Assembly: GCA_002692965.1 (NCBI GenBank)
Contig: NZNC01000008.1
Location: 1-64,000, forward strand
Length of the DNA stretch: 64,000 bases
Reading direction: 5' to 3'
DNA from: Haliea sp.
GTDB taxonomy: Bacteria; Pseudomonadota; Gammaproteobacteria; Pseudomonadales; Halieaceae
In this document: piece by piece, positions 17,765-25,320 of the stretch
Position numbering within the stretch: the stretch's first letter is position 1
How the letters are laid out: each line of letters starts with the position of its first letter
The notes under the pieces: model-generated
The model's database searches: none
The model's input: the letters and a program-made list of their open reading frames with translations, nothing else
Told to the model about the DNA's origin: nothing
Position numbers and translations under genes: made by a program

Positions 17765-19095
17765 GCTCCCTGGCAGCGCGCCTCCTGCTTGCAAGCGCGC
17801 TGGTTTTGCCGCTTTTCCTGGGGGCCACCGGCTGGTACCTGGCGGTCGCCCACCGCGCCGGCCTGGAAGCCGCCCTGGCCGAGCGTCTGCAACTACAAGT
17901 GCGCGCTTTGCTGGCGGAGGTGGAAGTGAGTGCCAGGCATCTCGAGGTGCCTGGCAATCTGCTCGAGCCCCGCCTGGAGCATCCCGGCAGTGGTCTCTAT
18001 GCTCTGGTCCTGGAAGGCGAGACGCTGCTCTGGTCATCGGCCTCAAGTGCGGCGCTGCCGCTGGAGACGCTGACTGGCGATCTGGCGCCGATGCGCGCGG
18101 GGTATCCCAGCCTGTCGGTCCGGGACGGTCTGCAGCGCCTGAGCTACCCCGTGCTCTGGGAGGTGGACGAGACGACCGTGCGCCCCCTGCGCTTTGTGGT
18201 ACTCGAAACCCTCGCGCCGCTGGAGGCGGAAGCGGCGGCCTATCGGCGAGGGCTACTGTTCTGGCTCGGGGGTTCGGTGCTGATCCTGCTGCTGTGCCAG
18301 GCCGGTATCCTGGCCTGGGGGCTGCGGCCACTGCACCGCTTGGCGGCACAGTTGCAGCGCATTGAACAGGGTGAGCAGACGGGGCTGCAGGGGCCCTGGC
18401 CGAGGGAGGTGCAGCGAGTGACCCGGGCATTGACCTCCCTGCTGTACTCGGAGCAACAGCGCCGTGAACAGGTGCGCAACACGCTTGGCAACCTCGCCCA
18501 CAGCCTGAAGACGCCCCTGGCGGTCATTCTGAGCTCGGACAGCCGGGAAAGTGCGTATCCCGCCAGGGTGCGTGAACAGGCGGAGCAGATGCGGGATATC
18601 ATCGACTGGCAGTTGCAGCGCGCCCAGGGGGGGCATCACCGCTGGTTACAGTGGGTGGCAGTCAAACCGTTGCTGGAGCGACTGGTGGCATCGCTGCGCA
18701 AGGTTTACGCCGACCGGGAGCTGGACATCGCTGTGGATCTTGCCCCCGGGCTGCGTTTCCAGGGGGACGAACGCGATGTGCTGGAAGTGCTCGGTAATCT
18801 CCTCGACAATGCCTGTAAGCACGCGCGCCGGCATATCCAGGTGAGTGGCGGCGATGAGGGGGCCGGGGGAAACTGGTTGCAGATCGATGACGATGGGCCA
18901 GGTATACCGACGGCCCTGCGCGAGGCCTTGCTTGAGCGCGGGGCGAGGGCGGATCGTCGCGCGGACGGCCAGGGCCTTGGCCTGGCTGTCGCCGCGGATA
19001 TCGTGGCCAGCTACGACGGCGGGCTGTCCCTGGAAGACAGCGCCCTGGGTGGTCTCCGGGTGCGCGTCGACTGGGGGCGCGATGCTGGCGCGTGA
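17761..19095 (+). CDS. Sensor histidine kinase (PhoQ-like architecture)
   Basis: 444 residues. TM1 about 9-29, periplasmic sensor about 30-163, TM2 about 164-187, HAMP-like linker, DHp with H247 in NLAHSLKTPL, then the ATPase domain with N-box LLDNACKHA and G-boxes DDGPGIP and GQGLGLAV. The topology and the SLKTPL form of the H-box resemble the PhoQ subgroup. The signal is unknown. The His-rich, glycine-zipper and PepSY genes sharing the locus point to an envelope or cation stimulus. Confidence 0.94.
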   Translation: MSSLAARLLLASALVLPLFLGATGWYLAVAHRAGLEAALAERLQLQVRALLAEVEVSARHLEVPGNLLEPRLEHPGSGLYALVLEGETLLWSSASSAALPLETLTGDLAPMRAGYPSLSVRDGLQRLSYPVLWEVDETTVRPLRFVVLETLAPLEAEAAAYRRGLLFWLGGSVLILLLCQAGILAWGLRPLHRLAAQLQRIEQGEQTGLQGPWPREVQRVTRALTSLLYSEQQRREQVRNTLGNLAHSLKTPLAVILSSDSRESAYPARVREQAEQMRDIIDWQLQRAQGGHHRWLQWVAVKPLLERLVASLRKVYADRELDIAVDLAPGLRFQGDERDVLEVLGNLLDNACKHARRHIQVSGGDEGAGGNWLQIDDDGPGIPTALREALLERGARADRRADGQGLGLAVAADIVASYDGGLSLEDSALGGLRVRVDWGRDAGA

Positions 19096-19108
19096 ATAGG
19101 AGGTGCCT

Positions 19109-20146
19109 GTGAAAGCGATGCGTTTGCACAGCCTGATGGATCTGGGCAAGGCCGGGGCCGAGGAGGGCCCCCTGCGCCTTGAGGAGGTGGCGTGTCCGCA
19201 GCCGGGGCCCGGTGAAGTACTGCTGCAGGTCCAGGCCTGTGGTGTCTGCCACACGGAACTGGACGAGATCGAGGGGCGCACACCGCCGCCCCGGCTGCCG
19301 GTAATACCGGGCCACGAAGTGATCGGCCGCGTGGTCTCTCTGGGACCGGGCTGCAGCCGGCACCAGCCCGGCGACCGGGTCGGTGTCGGCTGGATCCACT
19401 GCGGCTGTGGCGGTGAGCAGGAGAATATCCAGCCCGGGTTTCTGGCCACCGGCCGCGATGTCGATGGCGGCTATGCAGAGTACATGACGGTGCCGGAGGG
19501 CTATGCGGTGCCGGTTCCCGCTACCCTGAGCGCGCTCGAAGCAGCCCCCTTGCTGTGTGCCGGGGCGGTTGGCTATCGCGCCCTCCGGCTCACCGGCCTG
19601 CGCAATGGCGAGAGGCTTGGACTGACAGGCTTTGGGGGCTCTGCGCACCTGGTGCTGGCGATGGCCAGGCACCTCTACCCGGATTCGCCCATCCAGGTCT
19701 ATGCCCGCGGCGAAGGCAGTCGTCAGTTCGCCCGCGAGCAGGGAGCCGACTGGGTCGGTGAAACCACCGCAGTCCCGCCCGAGCCGCCGGCGGCAATCAT
19801 CGATACCACGCCCGCCTGGCTGCCCGTGTTGTCGGCGCTGGAAGTACTGCGTCCGGGCGGTCGCCTGGTGATCAATGCGATCCGCAAGGAAGATACCGAC
19901 CATCGGGAGCTGGGTCGCCTCAGTTACCACAGGCACCTGTGGCTGGAGAAGGAAATCAAGAGCGTTGCCAATGTCACCGTGGCGGATATCGCCGGAATGC
20001 TGGAGCTGGCGGGAACTATTGCCCTCAAGCCGGTGACTGAGAGTTATCGCCTGGAAGAGGCCAATCGTGCACTTCGAGAGCTGCGCAGCGGTGGTGTGCG
20101 TGGCGCCAAGGTGCTTGTTATTTCGGAAGAGGAGTCATTCCCGTGA
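19109..20146 (+). CDS. Zinc-type alcohol dehydrogenase with degenerate structural-zinc lobe
   Basis: 345-residue medium-chain dehydrogenase. Catalytic-zinc residues are present (ACGVCHTEL, PGHEVIG). The lobe that normally carries four Cys for structural zinc is shortened: after VGWIHC only one more Cys follows (HCGCGGEQEN), with no later CxxC. The cofactor loop is GFGGSAH. Start: AGGAGG (19098-19103) overlaps the first possible GTG at 19103, so GTG 19109 at 5-bp spacing is preferred. It follows the kinase by 13 bp and overlaps the next gene. The substrate is unknown. Confidence 0.88.
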   Translation: MKAMRLHSLMDLGKAGAEEGPLRLEEVACPQPGPGEVLLQVQACGVCHTELDEIEGRTPPPRLPVIPGHEVIGRVVSLGPGCSRHQPGDRVGVGWIHCGCGGEQENIQPGFLATGRDVDGGYAEYMTVPEGYAVPVPATLSALEAAPLLCAGAVGYRALRLTGLRNGERLGLTGFGGSAHLVLAMARHLYPDSPIQVYARGEGSRQFAREQGADWVGETTAVPPEPPAAIIDTTPAWLPVLSALEVLRPGGRLVINAIRKEDTDHRELGRLSYHRHLWLEKEIKSVANVTVADIAGMLELAGTIALKPVTESYRLEEANRALRELRSGGVRGAKVLVISEEESFP

Positions 20147-20883
20147 AAAAGTATCCTGCCCACCGACCCCTGACGGGCCTTTACCTGCTGCTGATGCTGC
20201 TGCTTTCCCCGCTGGTTCTTGCCGGTGATCCCCCGGTTCGCCAGCTGCATGTGACGGGCGAGGGCGAGGCCTTTCTCGCCCCCGACATGGCGGTCATGCA
20301 ACTTACTGTCACTCGCGAAGCTGAAACGGCTCGCGAGGCCCTGGATGCCAACTCCGGGGCCATGCAGCAGGTGCTTGATGCCATGCGCGAAGCCGGGGTG
20401 GAGTCGCGGGACCTGCGCACCCGCCAGTTCTCCATTCAACCGCGCTATCGTCATCCTCCCCGGCAGAAGGATGGCACCCAGGAGCCACCCTCCATTGTCG
20501 GCTACCAGGTGTCCAACAGCCTGGAGGTGCGGGTCCGGGAGATTGACGCCGTGGGCGCCATTCTCGACCGCGCAGTGAGCCTGGGGGTCAACCAGGATGG
20601 CCAGATCGAGTGGACCAATGCCGACCCGCGGGAGGCGGTGGAAGCGGCACGCAGAGCGGCCGTCAAGGACGCCCTGGCGCGGGCGCACACGCTGGCGGAT
20701 GCAGCGGGCGTGGGCCTGGGCGACATCCTCGAGATCAGCGAGCAGCGCGGCTCGCCTGCACCGGCTCAGGCGATGTTCCGGCGCGAGGCGATGATGGCCT
20801 CCGCGGATGCGGTGCCCGTAGCGACCGGCGAAAACGCCTATCGGGTCACGGTTTCCCTGCGCATTGCCCTGGCAGGCGGGTAA
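20143..20883 (+). CDS. Exported SIMPL-domain (DUF541) protein
   Basis: 246 residues with a signal peptide to about residue 28 (LVLAG), then a SIMPL/DUF541 domain typified by VTGEGEAFLAPDMAV near the start, VGYQVSNSLEVRVR in the middle, and a final YRVTVSLRIAL strand. These periplasmic proteins occur widely and resemble the oxidative-stress protein YggE. GTG 20143 overlaps the dehydrogenase stop (GTGA), so the two are coupled. Confidence 0.9.
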   Translation: MKKYPAHRPLTGLYLLLMLLLSPLVLAGDPPVRQLHVTGEGEAFLAPDMAVMQLTVTREAETAREALDANSGAMQQVLDAMREAGVESRDLRTRQFSIQPRYRHPPRQKDGTQEPPSIVGYQVSNSLEVRVREIDAVGAILDRAVSLGVNQDGQIEWTNADPREAVEAARRAAVKDALARAHTLADAAGVGLGDILEISEQRGSPAPAQAMFRREAMMASADAVPVATGENAYRVTVSLRIALAGG

Positions 20884-20900
20884 AAAAACGCAGATAGCCT

Positions 20901-20928
20901 GGAATAAAACCCTTCGGCCGTCCGTCAT
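20901..20928 (+). promoter_or_regulatory. Candidate ECF-sigma promoter driving an intergenic transcript
   Basis: GGAATA-N16-CGTCAT reads rightward just after the SIMPL stop. The spacing and both elements match the putative promoter of the ECF sigma gene at 22498-22471 on the other strand (GGAATA-N16-CGTCTC). No substantial gene lies downstream on this strand, so the product would be RNA or a very small peptide. Confidence 0.5.
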
Positions 20929-20934
20929 GAAGGT

Positions 20935-21163
20935 GAAAGTGGAGTGAAACACTTGGGCGGGCGGCAATTGCCGTGACAGGTGGAAGCGGCGTCATGAACC
21001 GTTTTTCACTGGCAGTGCCAAACGCATCCATTTTCGTTGAAACGCGGCATGTTTCGGGCGAACACTGAAGTGCTAACCCGCTGAGAGTGCAAGTCGGAAA
21101 TACTGTCGCGGTTCGATGCCTCTACATCAGGGGCGGGGACGCTAGCCCCCCGCCCCTGAATTT
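20935..21163 (+). ncRNA. Possible sigma-dependent small RNA (20884-21212 has no clear gene)
   Basis: The region between a sigma-like promoter (20901-20928) and a strong terminator-like hairpin (21127-21159) would give a transcript of about 225 nt. It matches no RNA family I know. A 24-codon ORF (20994-21068, MNRFSLAVPNASIF...) with GGTGGAAG upstream is its only plausible coding content. The rest of the 329-bp gap shows nothing more. Confidence 0.3.
21127..21163 (+). terminator. GC-rich hairpin terminator
   Basis: A perfect 12-bp stem, TCAGGGGCGGGG (21127-21138) with CCCCGCCCCTGA (21148-21159), 9-nt loop, followed by ATTT on the plus strand. The T-tract is short. It could stop both the rightward transcript and leftward read-through from the anti-sigma gene. 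Confidence 0.55.
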
Positions 21164-21212
21164 CCCGACATCCTTCCTGAATGAATGCCCTGCGACCGGC
21201 GCCGCCGGGCGC

Positions 21213-21941
21213 TTACTGCCACTGATTGGCAATCAGCTCAGCTTCTTGAGAAGCGCCAAGTGCGATATCTGCCGCGTGGGCATCGATCCATGCCGCGACG
21301 TCACGATGGTCGTGGGCACTGGCGGGACGATAGGCGTTCGACTCGTCGCTGGGTTCCCAGGCCACGCTGAAGGTGGTTTGCCACTGATGGGCTCCCGCTT
21401 CGCGACAGGCAATGCCGTGGGTGTGCGCATCACCAGCGTCCAGCAGATACTCCCGGCACCACTGGCCATTCTGGTGGGGAAAGCTGAGCATGGGCCGTAT
21501 GCGCTGGCCATCCTCGAGTTCATGCCAGCCGGTGGCGCGGGAGGGCAGTGTTTCCAGTGCGAGAGAGAGCAGCGCTTCGCTGTCGCTGCCGGCCTGCCAG
21601 CGGGGCAGGGCGAGAAGACCGACAGCCGCCAGCAGTGAGGCGGCTACCGCCAGCCGGTGCAGGGGCCGGCCCTGCCAGTACCCGCCTCGACGGGTAGGCA
21701 GGGAGACGACGTTATTGCCCTTCTCAAGCAGGGCGCGCACGTGGGCGGGGACCGCCTCGCCGGCGCCCTGGAATGGCGCGCGCAGCTGCGCTTGCTGCTC
21801 GCGCAGGGCCGCCAGGGTGGCTGCCAGCGCCGGCTCCGCGGCCAGTCGCGCCTCGAGCTGCTGCCGCTGCACGCCGTGCAGCTCGCCATCCACATAGGCG
21901 GACAGCTGCTGGAAATCATCTGTTGAAATGGTTTCTGTCAT
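21213..21941 (-). CDS. Membrane anti-sigma factor
   Basis: 242 residues. The N-terminal cytoplasmic part (about 1-90) has the anti-sigma pattern FQQLSAYVDGELHGVQRQQLEARL; one membrane segment lies at about 96-113 (LAVAASLLAAVGLLAL), followed by a periplasmic domain with two Cys and several His. No zinc-binding HxxxCxxC motif is seen, so it is not a ZAS type. Its start overlaps the ECF sigma stop, the usual arrangement for a sigma/anti-sigma pair. The periplasmic domain presumably senses the signal. Confidence 0.88.
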   Translation of the reverse strand: MTETISTDDFQQLSAYVDGELHGVQRQQLEARLAAEPALAATLAALREQQAQLRAPFQGAGEAVPAHVRALLEKGNNVVSLPTRRGGYWQGRPLHRLAVAASLLAAVGLLALPRWQAGSDSEALLSLALETLPSRATGWHELEDGQRIRPMLSFPHQNGQWCREYLLDAGDAHTHGIACREAGAHQWQTTFSVAWEPSDESNAYRPASAHDHRDVAAWIDAHAADIALGASQEAELIANQWQ

Positions 21942-22450
21942 CTCTCTACTGCCCTCTGGAGACTGCGGTTGTCCAGCAGGTGTCGGCGCGCTCTGGCGAT
22001 CCGGCTCATGATGGTACCGACCGGCACCTCCAGGATTTCGGCCGCTTCCGCGTAACTCTTGCCTTCCACTGCCACCAGTGTGAGCGCCAGACGCTGCTCG
22101 TCCGGCAGCCTGTCCAGCGCCCGGGAAACCGCCTCAAGTGCGCGTTCTCCCACGGCGCTGTCTTCCGCTGACGGGGCCTCGGCTTCCTCATCGCCCGCCG
22201 CCTGCTGCGGGTAGCGCTGCCTGACCTCCCGGGAGCGCAGTTCATCGATCCAGGCATTCTTGCAGACCCGGTACGCCCATTTTCTGGCGTCCGCATCCGC
22301 GGGCATGCCCTTGTCCAGAACCCGCTCCACCGTAACCTGCAACAAATCGTCCGCGTCCGCGGCCGCCCCTGTCAGTGACAGGCAGAATCGGCGCAGAGGG
22401 GCCAGCTCGTCCAGCAGGTCCGCTCGCTGTTGCTCACTCAGCGATGGCAT
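21938..22450 (-). CDS. ECF RNA polymerase sigma factor
   Basis: 170 residues. Region 2 contains LRRFCLSLTGAAADADDLLQVTVERVL and AYRVCKNAWIDELR; region 4 contains LPDEQRLALTLVAVEGKSYAEAAEILEVPVGTIMSRIARAR. ATG 22450 was chosen over upstream starts because AAAGGA precedes it and region 2 begins shortly after. A GGAATA-N16-CGTCTC motif upstream suggests autoregulation. The divergent subtilase carries the same kind of motif. Confidence 0.95.
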   Translation of the reverse strand: MPSLSEQQRADLLDELAPLRRFCLSLTGAAADADDLLQVTVERVLDKGMPADADARKWAYRVCKNAWIDELRSREVRQRYPQQAAGDEEAEAPSAEDSAVGERALEAVSRALDRLPDEQRLALTLVAVEGKSYAEAAEILEVPVGTIMSRIARARRHLLDNRSLQRAVER

Positions 22451-22470
22451 AATGTCCTTTGTCAGGGGTA

Positions 22471-22498
22471 GAGACGTGCAAGCCCCGAATTCTATTCC
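22471..22498 (-). promoter_or_regulatory. Candidate autoregulated promoter of the ECF sigma gene
   Basis: Reading leftward: GGAATA (22498-22493), 16-bp spacer, CGTCTC (22476-22471), about 20 bp before the sigma start. Near-identical elements occur at 22506-22532 and 20901-20928 on the other strand. ECF promoters characteristically pair an AA-containing -35 with a CGTC-type -10. Confidence 0.55.
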
Positions 22499-22505
22499 AT
22501 CTGCC

Positions 22506-22532
22506 GGAATTATTCGCGCTATGATTCGTCCT
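22506..22532 (+). promoter_or_regulatory. Candidate ECF-sigma promoter of the subtilase gene
   Basis: GGAATT (22506-22511) then 15 bp then CGTCCT (22527-22532), 36 bp before the subtilase ATG. It is back-to-back with the promoter of the sigma gene, so one sigma would drive both directions. The spacer is 1 bp shorter than in the other two copies. Confidence 0.5.
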
Positions 22533-22568
22533 CTAGGAAAGCCTGTTGCAACACCCGGGGGAGCACAC

Positions 22569-24308
22569 ATGGCAGATAACATCAGTCATCATGCCGGCGG
22601 TAGCCGCTGGCTCTGCGCCGCAGCGGCCGGCTTCTGCTGTGCCTGGCTTCTGCTTGCCCCCGTCCCCGCGCCAGCGCAGGTGCCCTGCTGCATGGACGAG
22701 TCCGAGCTGGAAGAAGCGCTCGAAGACGAGGTGACCGAAGAGGTCGAGGACGCGGTCGAGGGCGATGTCGAGGAACGGGTCGACGAGAACATTGAAGATA
22801 CCATCGAAGATAACATCCAGGAGACCATCGATGACAAGGTGGAGGCGACGGTAGAGGAATCCGTGGCCGGTGCGGTCGAGGAGTCGGTGGAGGCGGAAGT
22901 CAGCGAATCGGTCGAGGAAACGGTCGCCGAGTCCGTGGAGGACTCCGTCGAAGAATCGGTAGAGGAGTCGGTCGCCGGTTCCGTTGAAGAGTCGGTCGAG
23001 GCCTCGGTCGAAGAGTCCGTTGCCGGGGCTGTCGAGGAGTCCGTCGAGGACAATGTGGCCCAGTCGGTCGAGGCGTCGGTGACCGACTCCGTGGAGGAAG
23101 CCACCGAGGAAACGGTTGCGAGGGCGGTCGAGGAGTCCGTGGGGCAGAGCGTCGAGTCCTCGGTGGAGGGCTCCGTGGCCTCGATGGTCGAGGAGCGGCT
23201 GGAAACGGAAATCGACAGCATCGTGGATCAGCTGGAGAGCAAGCTGGAAATTGACGAGAGCCGCATCAATACCGAGCAGTGGCTGGTCATGGCGGAGCCT
23301 GAGGTATTTTCGGAACTGGCGGAGCAGGGCTACCTGTTTGAGCGCGTGACCGACCTGCCCGGGATGGGGCTGTTGCTGGCGGAAGTGGCCGCTCCTTCCA
23401 GTTTCGATATATCCGAGGTGCGCCAGGGCGTTGTGGATGTCGTGGGCACCGGGCGTGCCGAGGTGGACATGAACCACCTGTATACCGCCAGTGCGCCGGT
23501 CGAGCACAGCAACCCGGGGCGTGCGCCGGGCGAGCTGATGGCGATGCCGGCGGATACACCGGGCCTGGGCTTGCGTCTGGGCATGATCGACAGCCAGGTG
23601 GATACCCGGCACCCGTCGCTGAGCCATGCCCGCATCAGCAGCAAGGCTTTTGTCACTGAGGGGGCAAGGGTGCCCAACAAGCACGGCACCGCCATCGCTT
23701 CCATCCTGGCTGGCCGAGACAGCGGATTTCAGGGGCTGGCGCCGGATGCCGAGCTGTATGCGGCGGCGGTATTCGAGGAGGACCGGGAACGCGGTGAAAT
23801 CGCCAGCACGGTCAGCCTGGTTCGGGCGCTGGACTGGCTCATGTCCTCCAGCGTCGACGTGGTCAACATTTCCCTCGCGGGGCCGCCGAACCGTCTGCTT
23901 GAACGGGCCCTGGAGCGGGCGGCCCAGCGGGGCGTACTGATTCTTGCGGCGGCGGGTAACGGGGGGCCGGTGGCTGCGCCCATGTACCCTGCCGCCTACC
24001 CCTCGGTGATGGCCATCACCGCGGTGGACCCCGAACACCGGGTGTTCCGGCTGGCCAACCGCGGAGACTACCTGGATATCGCGGCGCCCGGTGTGGGCCT
24101 GGTGCATGCCGATGCCGAGGGTGGCGGTTATGCCACCTCCTCGGGCACCTCCTTCGCCGTGCCCTTCGCTGCAACGGCTGCGGCGCGGCTGCGGCACGTG
24201 GTGCCCAGTGGCGATATACGCGAGTTGCTGATTCGCTCGGCGGAGGACCTCGGGCCGCCGGGCTACGATGAGATCTATGGCTATGGGCTGTTGCGAGTGG
24301 AGGGCTAG
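22569..24308 (+). CDS. Exported subtilisin-like (S8) serine protease with long tetrad-repeat domain
   Basis: 579 residues. A signal peptide covers about 1-37 (AAAAGFCCAWLLLAPVPAPAQ). Residues 47-219 form a highly acidic repeat with a hydrophobic residue at every fourth position. The S8 catalytic domain (about 330-579) has an intact triad: D341 (MIDSQVD), H372 (KHGTAIAS) and S528 (SGTSFAVP), plus the oxyanion Asn in AAAGNGG. ATG 22569 follows GGGGGAG and begins the signal peptide. It is divergent from the ECF sigma gene and converges on an outer-membrane barrel gene 6 bp away. The substrate is unknown. Confidence 0.9.
   Translation: MADNISHHAGGSRWLCAAAAGFCCAWLLLAPVPAPAQVPCCMDESELEEALEDEVTEEVEDAVEGDVEERVDENIEDTIEDNIQETIDDKVEATVEESVAGAVEESVEAEVSESVEETVAESVEDSVEESVEESVAGSVEESVEASVEESVAGAVEESVEDNVAQSVEASVTDSVEEATEETVARAVEESVGQSVESSVEGSVASMVEERLETEIDSIVDQLESKLEIDESRINTEQWLVMAEPEVFSELAEQGYLFERVTDLPGMGLLLAEVAAPSSFDISEVRQGVVDVVGTGRAEVDMNHLYTASAPVEHSNPGRAPGELMAMPADTPGLGLRLGMIDSQVDTRHPSLSHARISSKAFVTEGARVPNKHGTAIASILAGRDSGFQGLAPDAELYAAAVFEEDRERGEIASTVSLVRALDWLMSSSVDVVNISLAGPPNRLLERALERAAQRGVLILAAAGNGGPVAAPMYPAAYPSVMAITAVDPEHRVFRLANRGDYLDIAAPGVGLVHADAEGGGYATSSGTSFAVPFAATAAARLRHVVPSGDIRELLIRSAEDLGPPGYDEIYGYGLLRVEG
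22707..23225 (+). repeat. 12-bp / 4-residue tandem repeat inside the subtilase gene
   Basis: Codes for residues 47-219: Val, Ile or Leu at positions 47, 51, 55 and so on to 219 without a break except Thr179. The commonest unit is V-E-E-S, with variants such as V-A-G-S and V-E-A-S. At DNA level this is a degenerate 12-bp period built on GTCGAGGAGTCG. The core (about 100-195) is most regular; the flanks are more diverged, suggesting old repeats under selection for the hydrophobic register. Confidence 0.9.
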
Positions 24309-24314
24309 GAGAAC

Positions 24315-25250
24315 CTACCAGCGCCAGAGGTAGCGGGCGCCGGCGATTCCCTGTCGATAGTCGGTAGCGGCGAAATTTGATTCGTAGTCGCCGTAACTCG
24401 CGTAAAGCTGCACGCTGCCCCGCTTCCCCGTGGGGATCTCCACGTCCACTTGCCAGCGCTGGCGCTTGTCATCCCGCGGTCCGTCGAGCCCCGGCGTCAG
24501 GCCGTCGTATTCGCGGTCCTCGTAGCGGAAGGACAACTCGGATTTCAACTGCAGACTGCCAATGTCAATCCGTCGGATATAGCGCAACTTGGCCGCGTGG
24601 GCGCGGTAGTCCAGGCGCTCCAGGGTGGCGTCTTCCTGCTTGTAGCGATAGCCGGCATTGAAGTAGCTGCGCAAACCGCGCTGGAAAAAATACAGGTCCA
24701 GTTCCAGGCCGTGCGTGTCGGCGTTGCGTTCGGCACTGTTGTCGATGCGCTTGTCCGCATAGACCCAGGCGCCCCTGGCATACCAGCGTCGACTGATGAA
24801 CCCGGTGACCGAAGGCGAAACGCGGTAGAGCTCGAGGAAACCCTCGCCGTCTAGCAGGGAATTGACGTAGTAGAAGGAGAGCCCGGTGTCGACGGACTCC
24901 ATCTTGTAGCCCAGGTTGCCGCCGAGGATGTGGGTTTGCCGGTCGAGCCGGTTGAACTCCTCGTAAGCGGTCTGGTTGAGGTCGTAACTGAGACCGAAAT
25001 CGATCGCCTTGCTGACCTGCTTCTTCACGCCGACCTTGGCGCCCAGCACCAGGGCGTGGTCGTCCTGCTTGCTGTTGGCCTCCAGTTCATCAATGGTGAC
25101 GTTGCTGTCATACTCGACCCCCACGGACAACTGCGCCGAATAGCGCGGTGGGGGCAAGGGCTTGTCAGAGGCCTCGGCGTGTGCGTGCAGGGCGCCTAGA
25201 CTGGCCCCCAGGGCTGCCATCCAGGGCAGAGCGGACCGGCGCAGCTGCAT
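24315..25250 (-). CDS. Outer-membrane beta-barrel protein
   Basis: 311 residues. A signal peptide ends near AHAEA (about 27). The rest alternates polar and aromatic residues in strand-like segments (YSAQLSVGVEYDSNV, WYARGAWVYADKRIDN, YFNAGYRYKQED, LQLKSELSFRYEDREY) and ends in Trp, a typical barrel C-terminus. The YDSNV motif is shared with DUF560/SLAM-type barrels, a tentative link. It converges with the subtilase, 6 bp apart. No sigma-motif promoter was found in front of it. Confidence 0.82.
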   Translation of the reverse strand: MQLRRSALPWMAALGASLGALHAHAEASDKPLPPPRYSAQLSVGVEYDSNVTIDELEANSKQDDHALVLGAKVGVKKQVSKAIDFGLSYDLNQTAYEEFNRLDRQTHILGGNLGYKMESVDTGLSFYYVNSLLDGEGFLELYRVSPSVTGFISRRWYARGAWVYADKRIDNSAERNADTHGLELDLYFFQRGLRSYFNAGYRYKQEDATLERLDYRAHAAKLRYIRRIDIGSLQLKSELSFRYEDREYDGLTPGLDGPRDDKRQRWQVDVEIPTGKRGSVQLYASYGDYESNFAATDYRQGIAGARYLWRW

Positions 25251-25320
25251 TGCGGGAATCCGTTTTCATTTTCACAAGTTGGCGAGACTACCCAATGATC
25301 CTGTCTGCCTCAAGGAGAGA

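Noticed and set aside
21066-21126. CTGAGAG segment resembling part of a TPP riboswitch
   Set aside because: The remaining conserved parts and a thiamin-related gene are missing.
22589-23221. Ser/Thr-rich 210-codon frame antisense to the subtilase repeat
   Set aside because: It mirrors the 12-bp repeat; the sense strand has signal peptide, repeat and catalytic domain in one frame.
22707-23225. Tandem repeat considered as a CRISPR-like array
   Set aside because: The period is 12 bp with no spacers, and it is in frame within a protein-coding gene.
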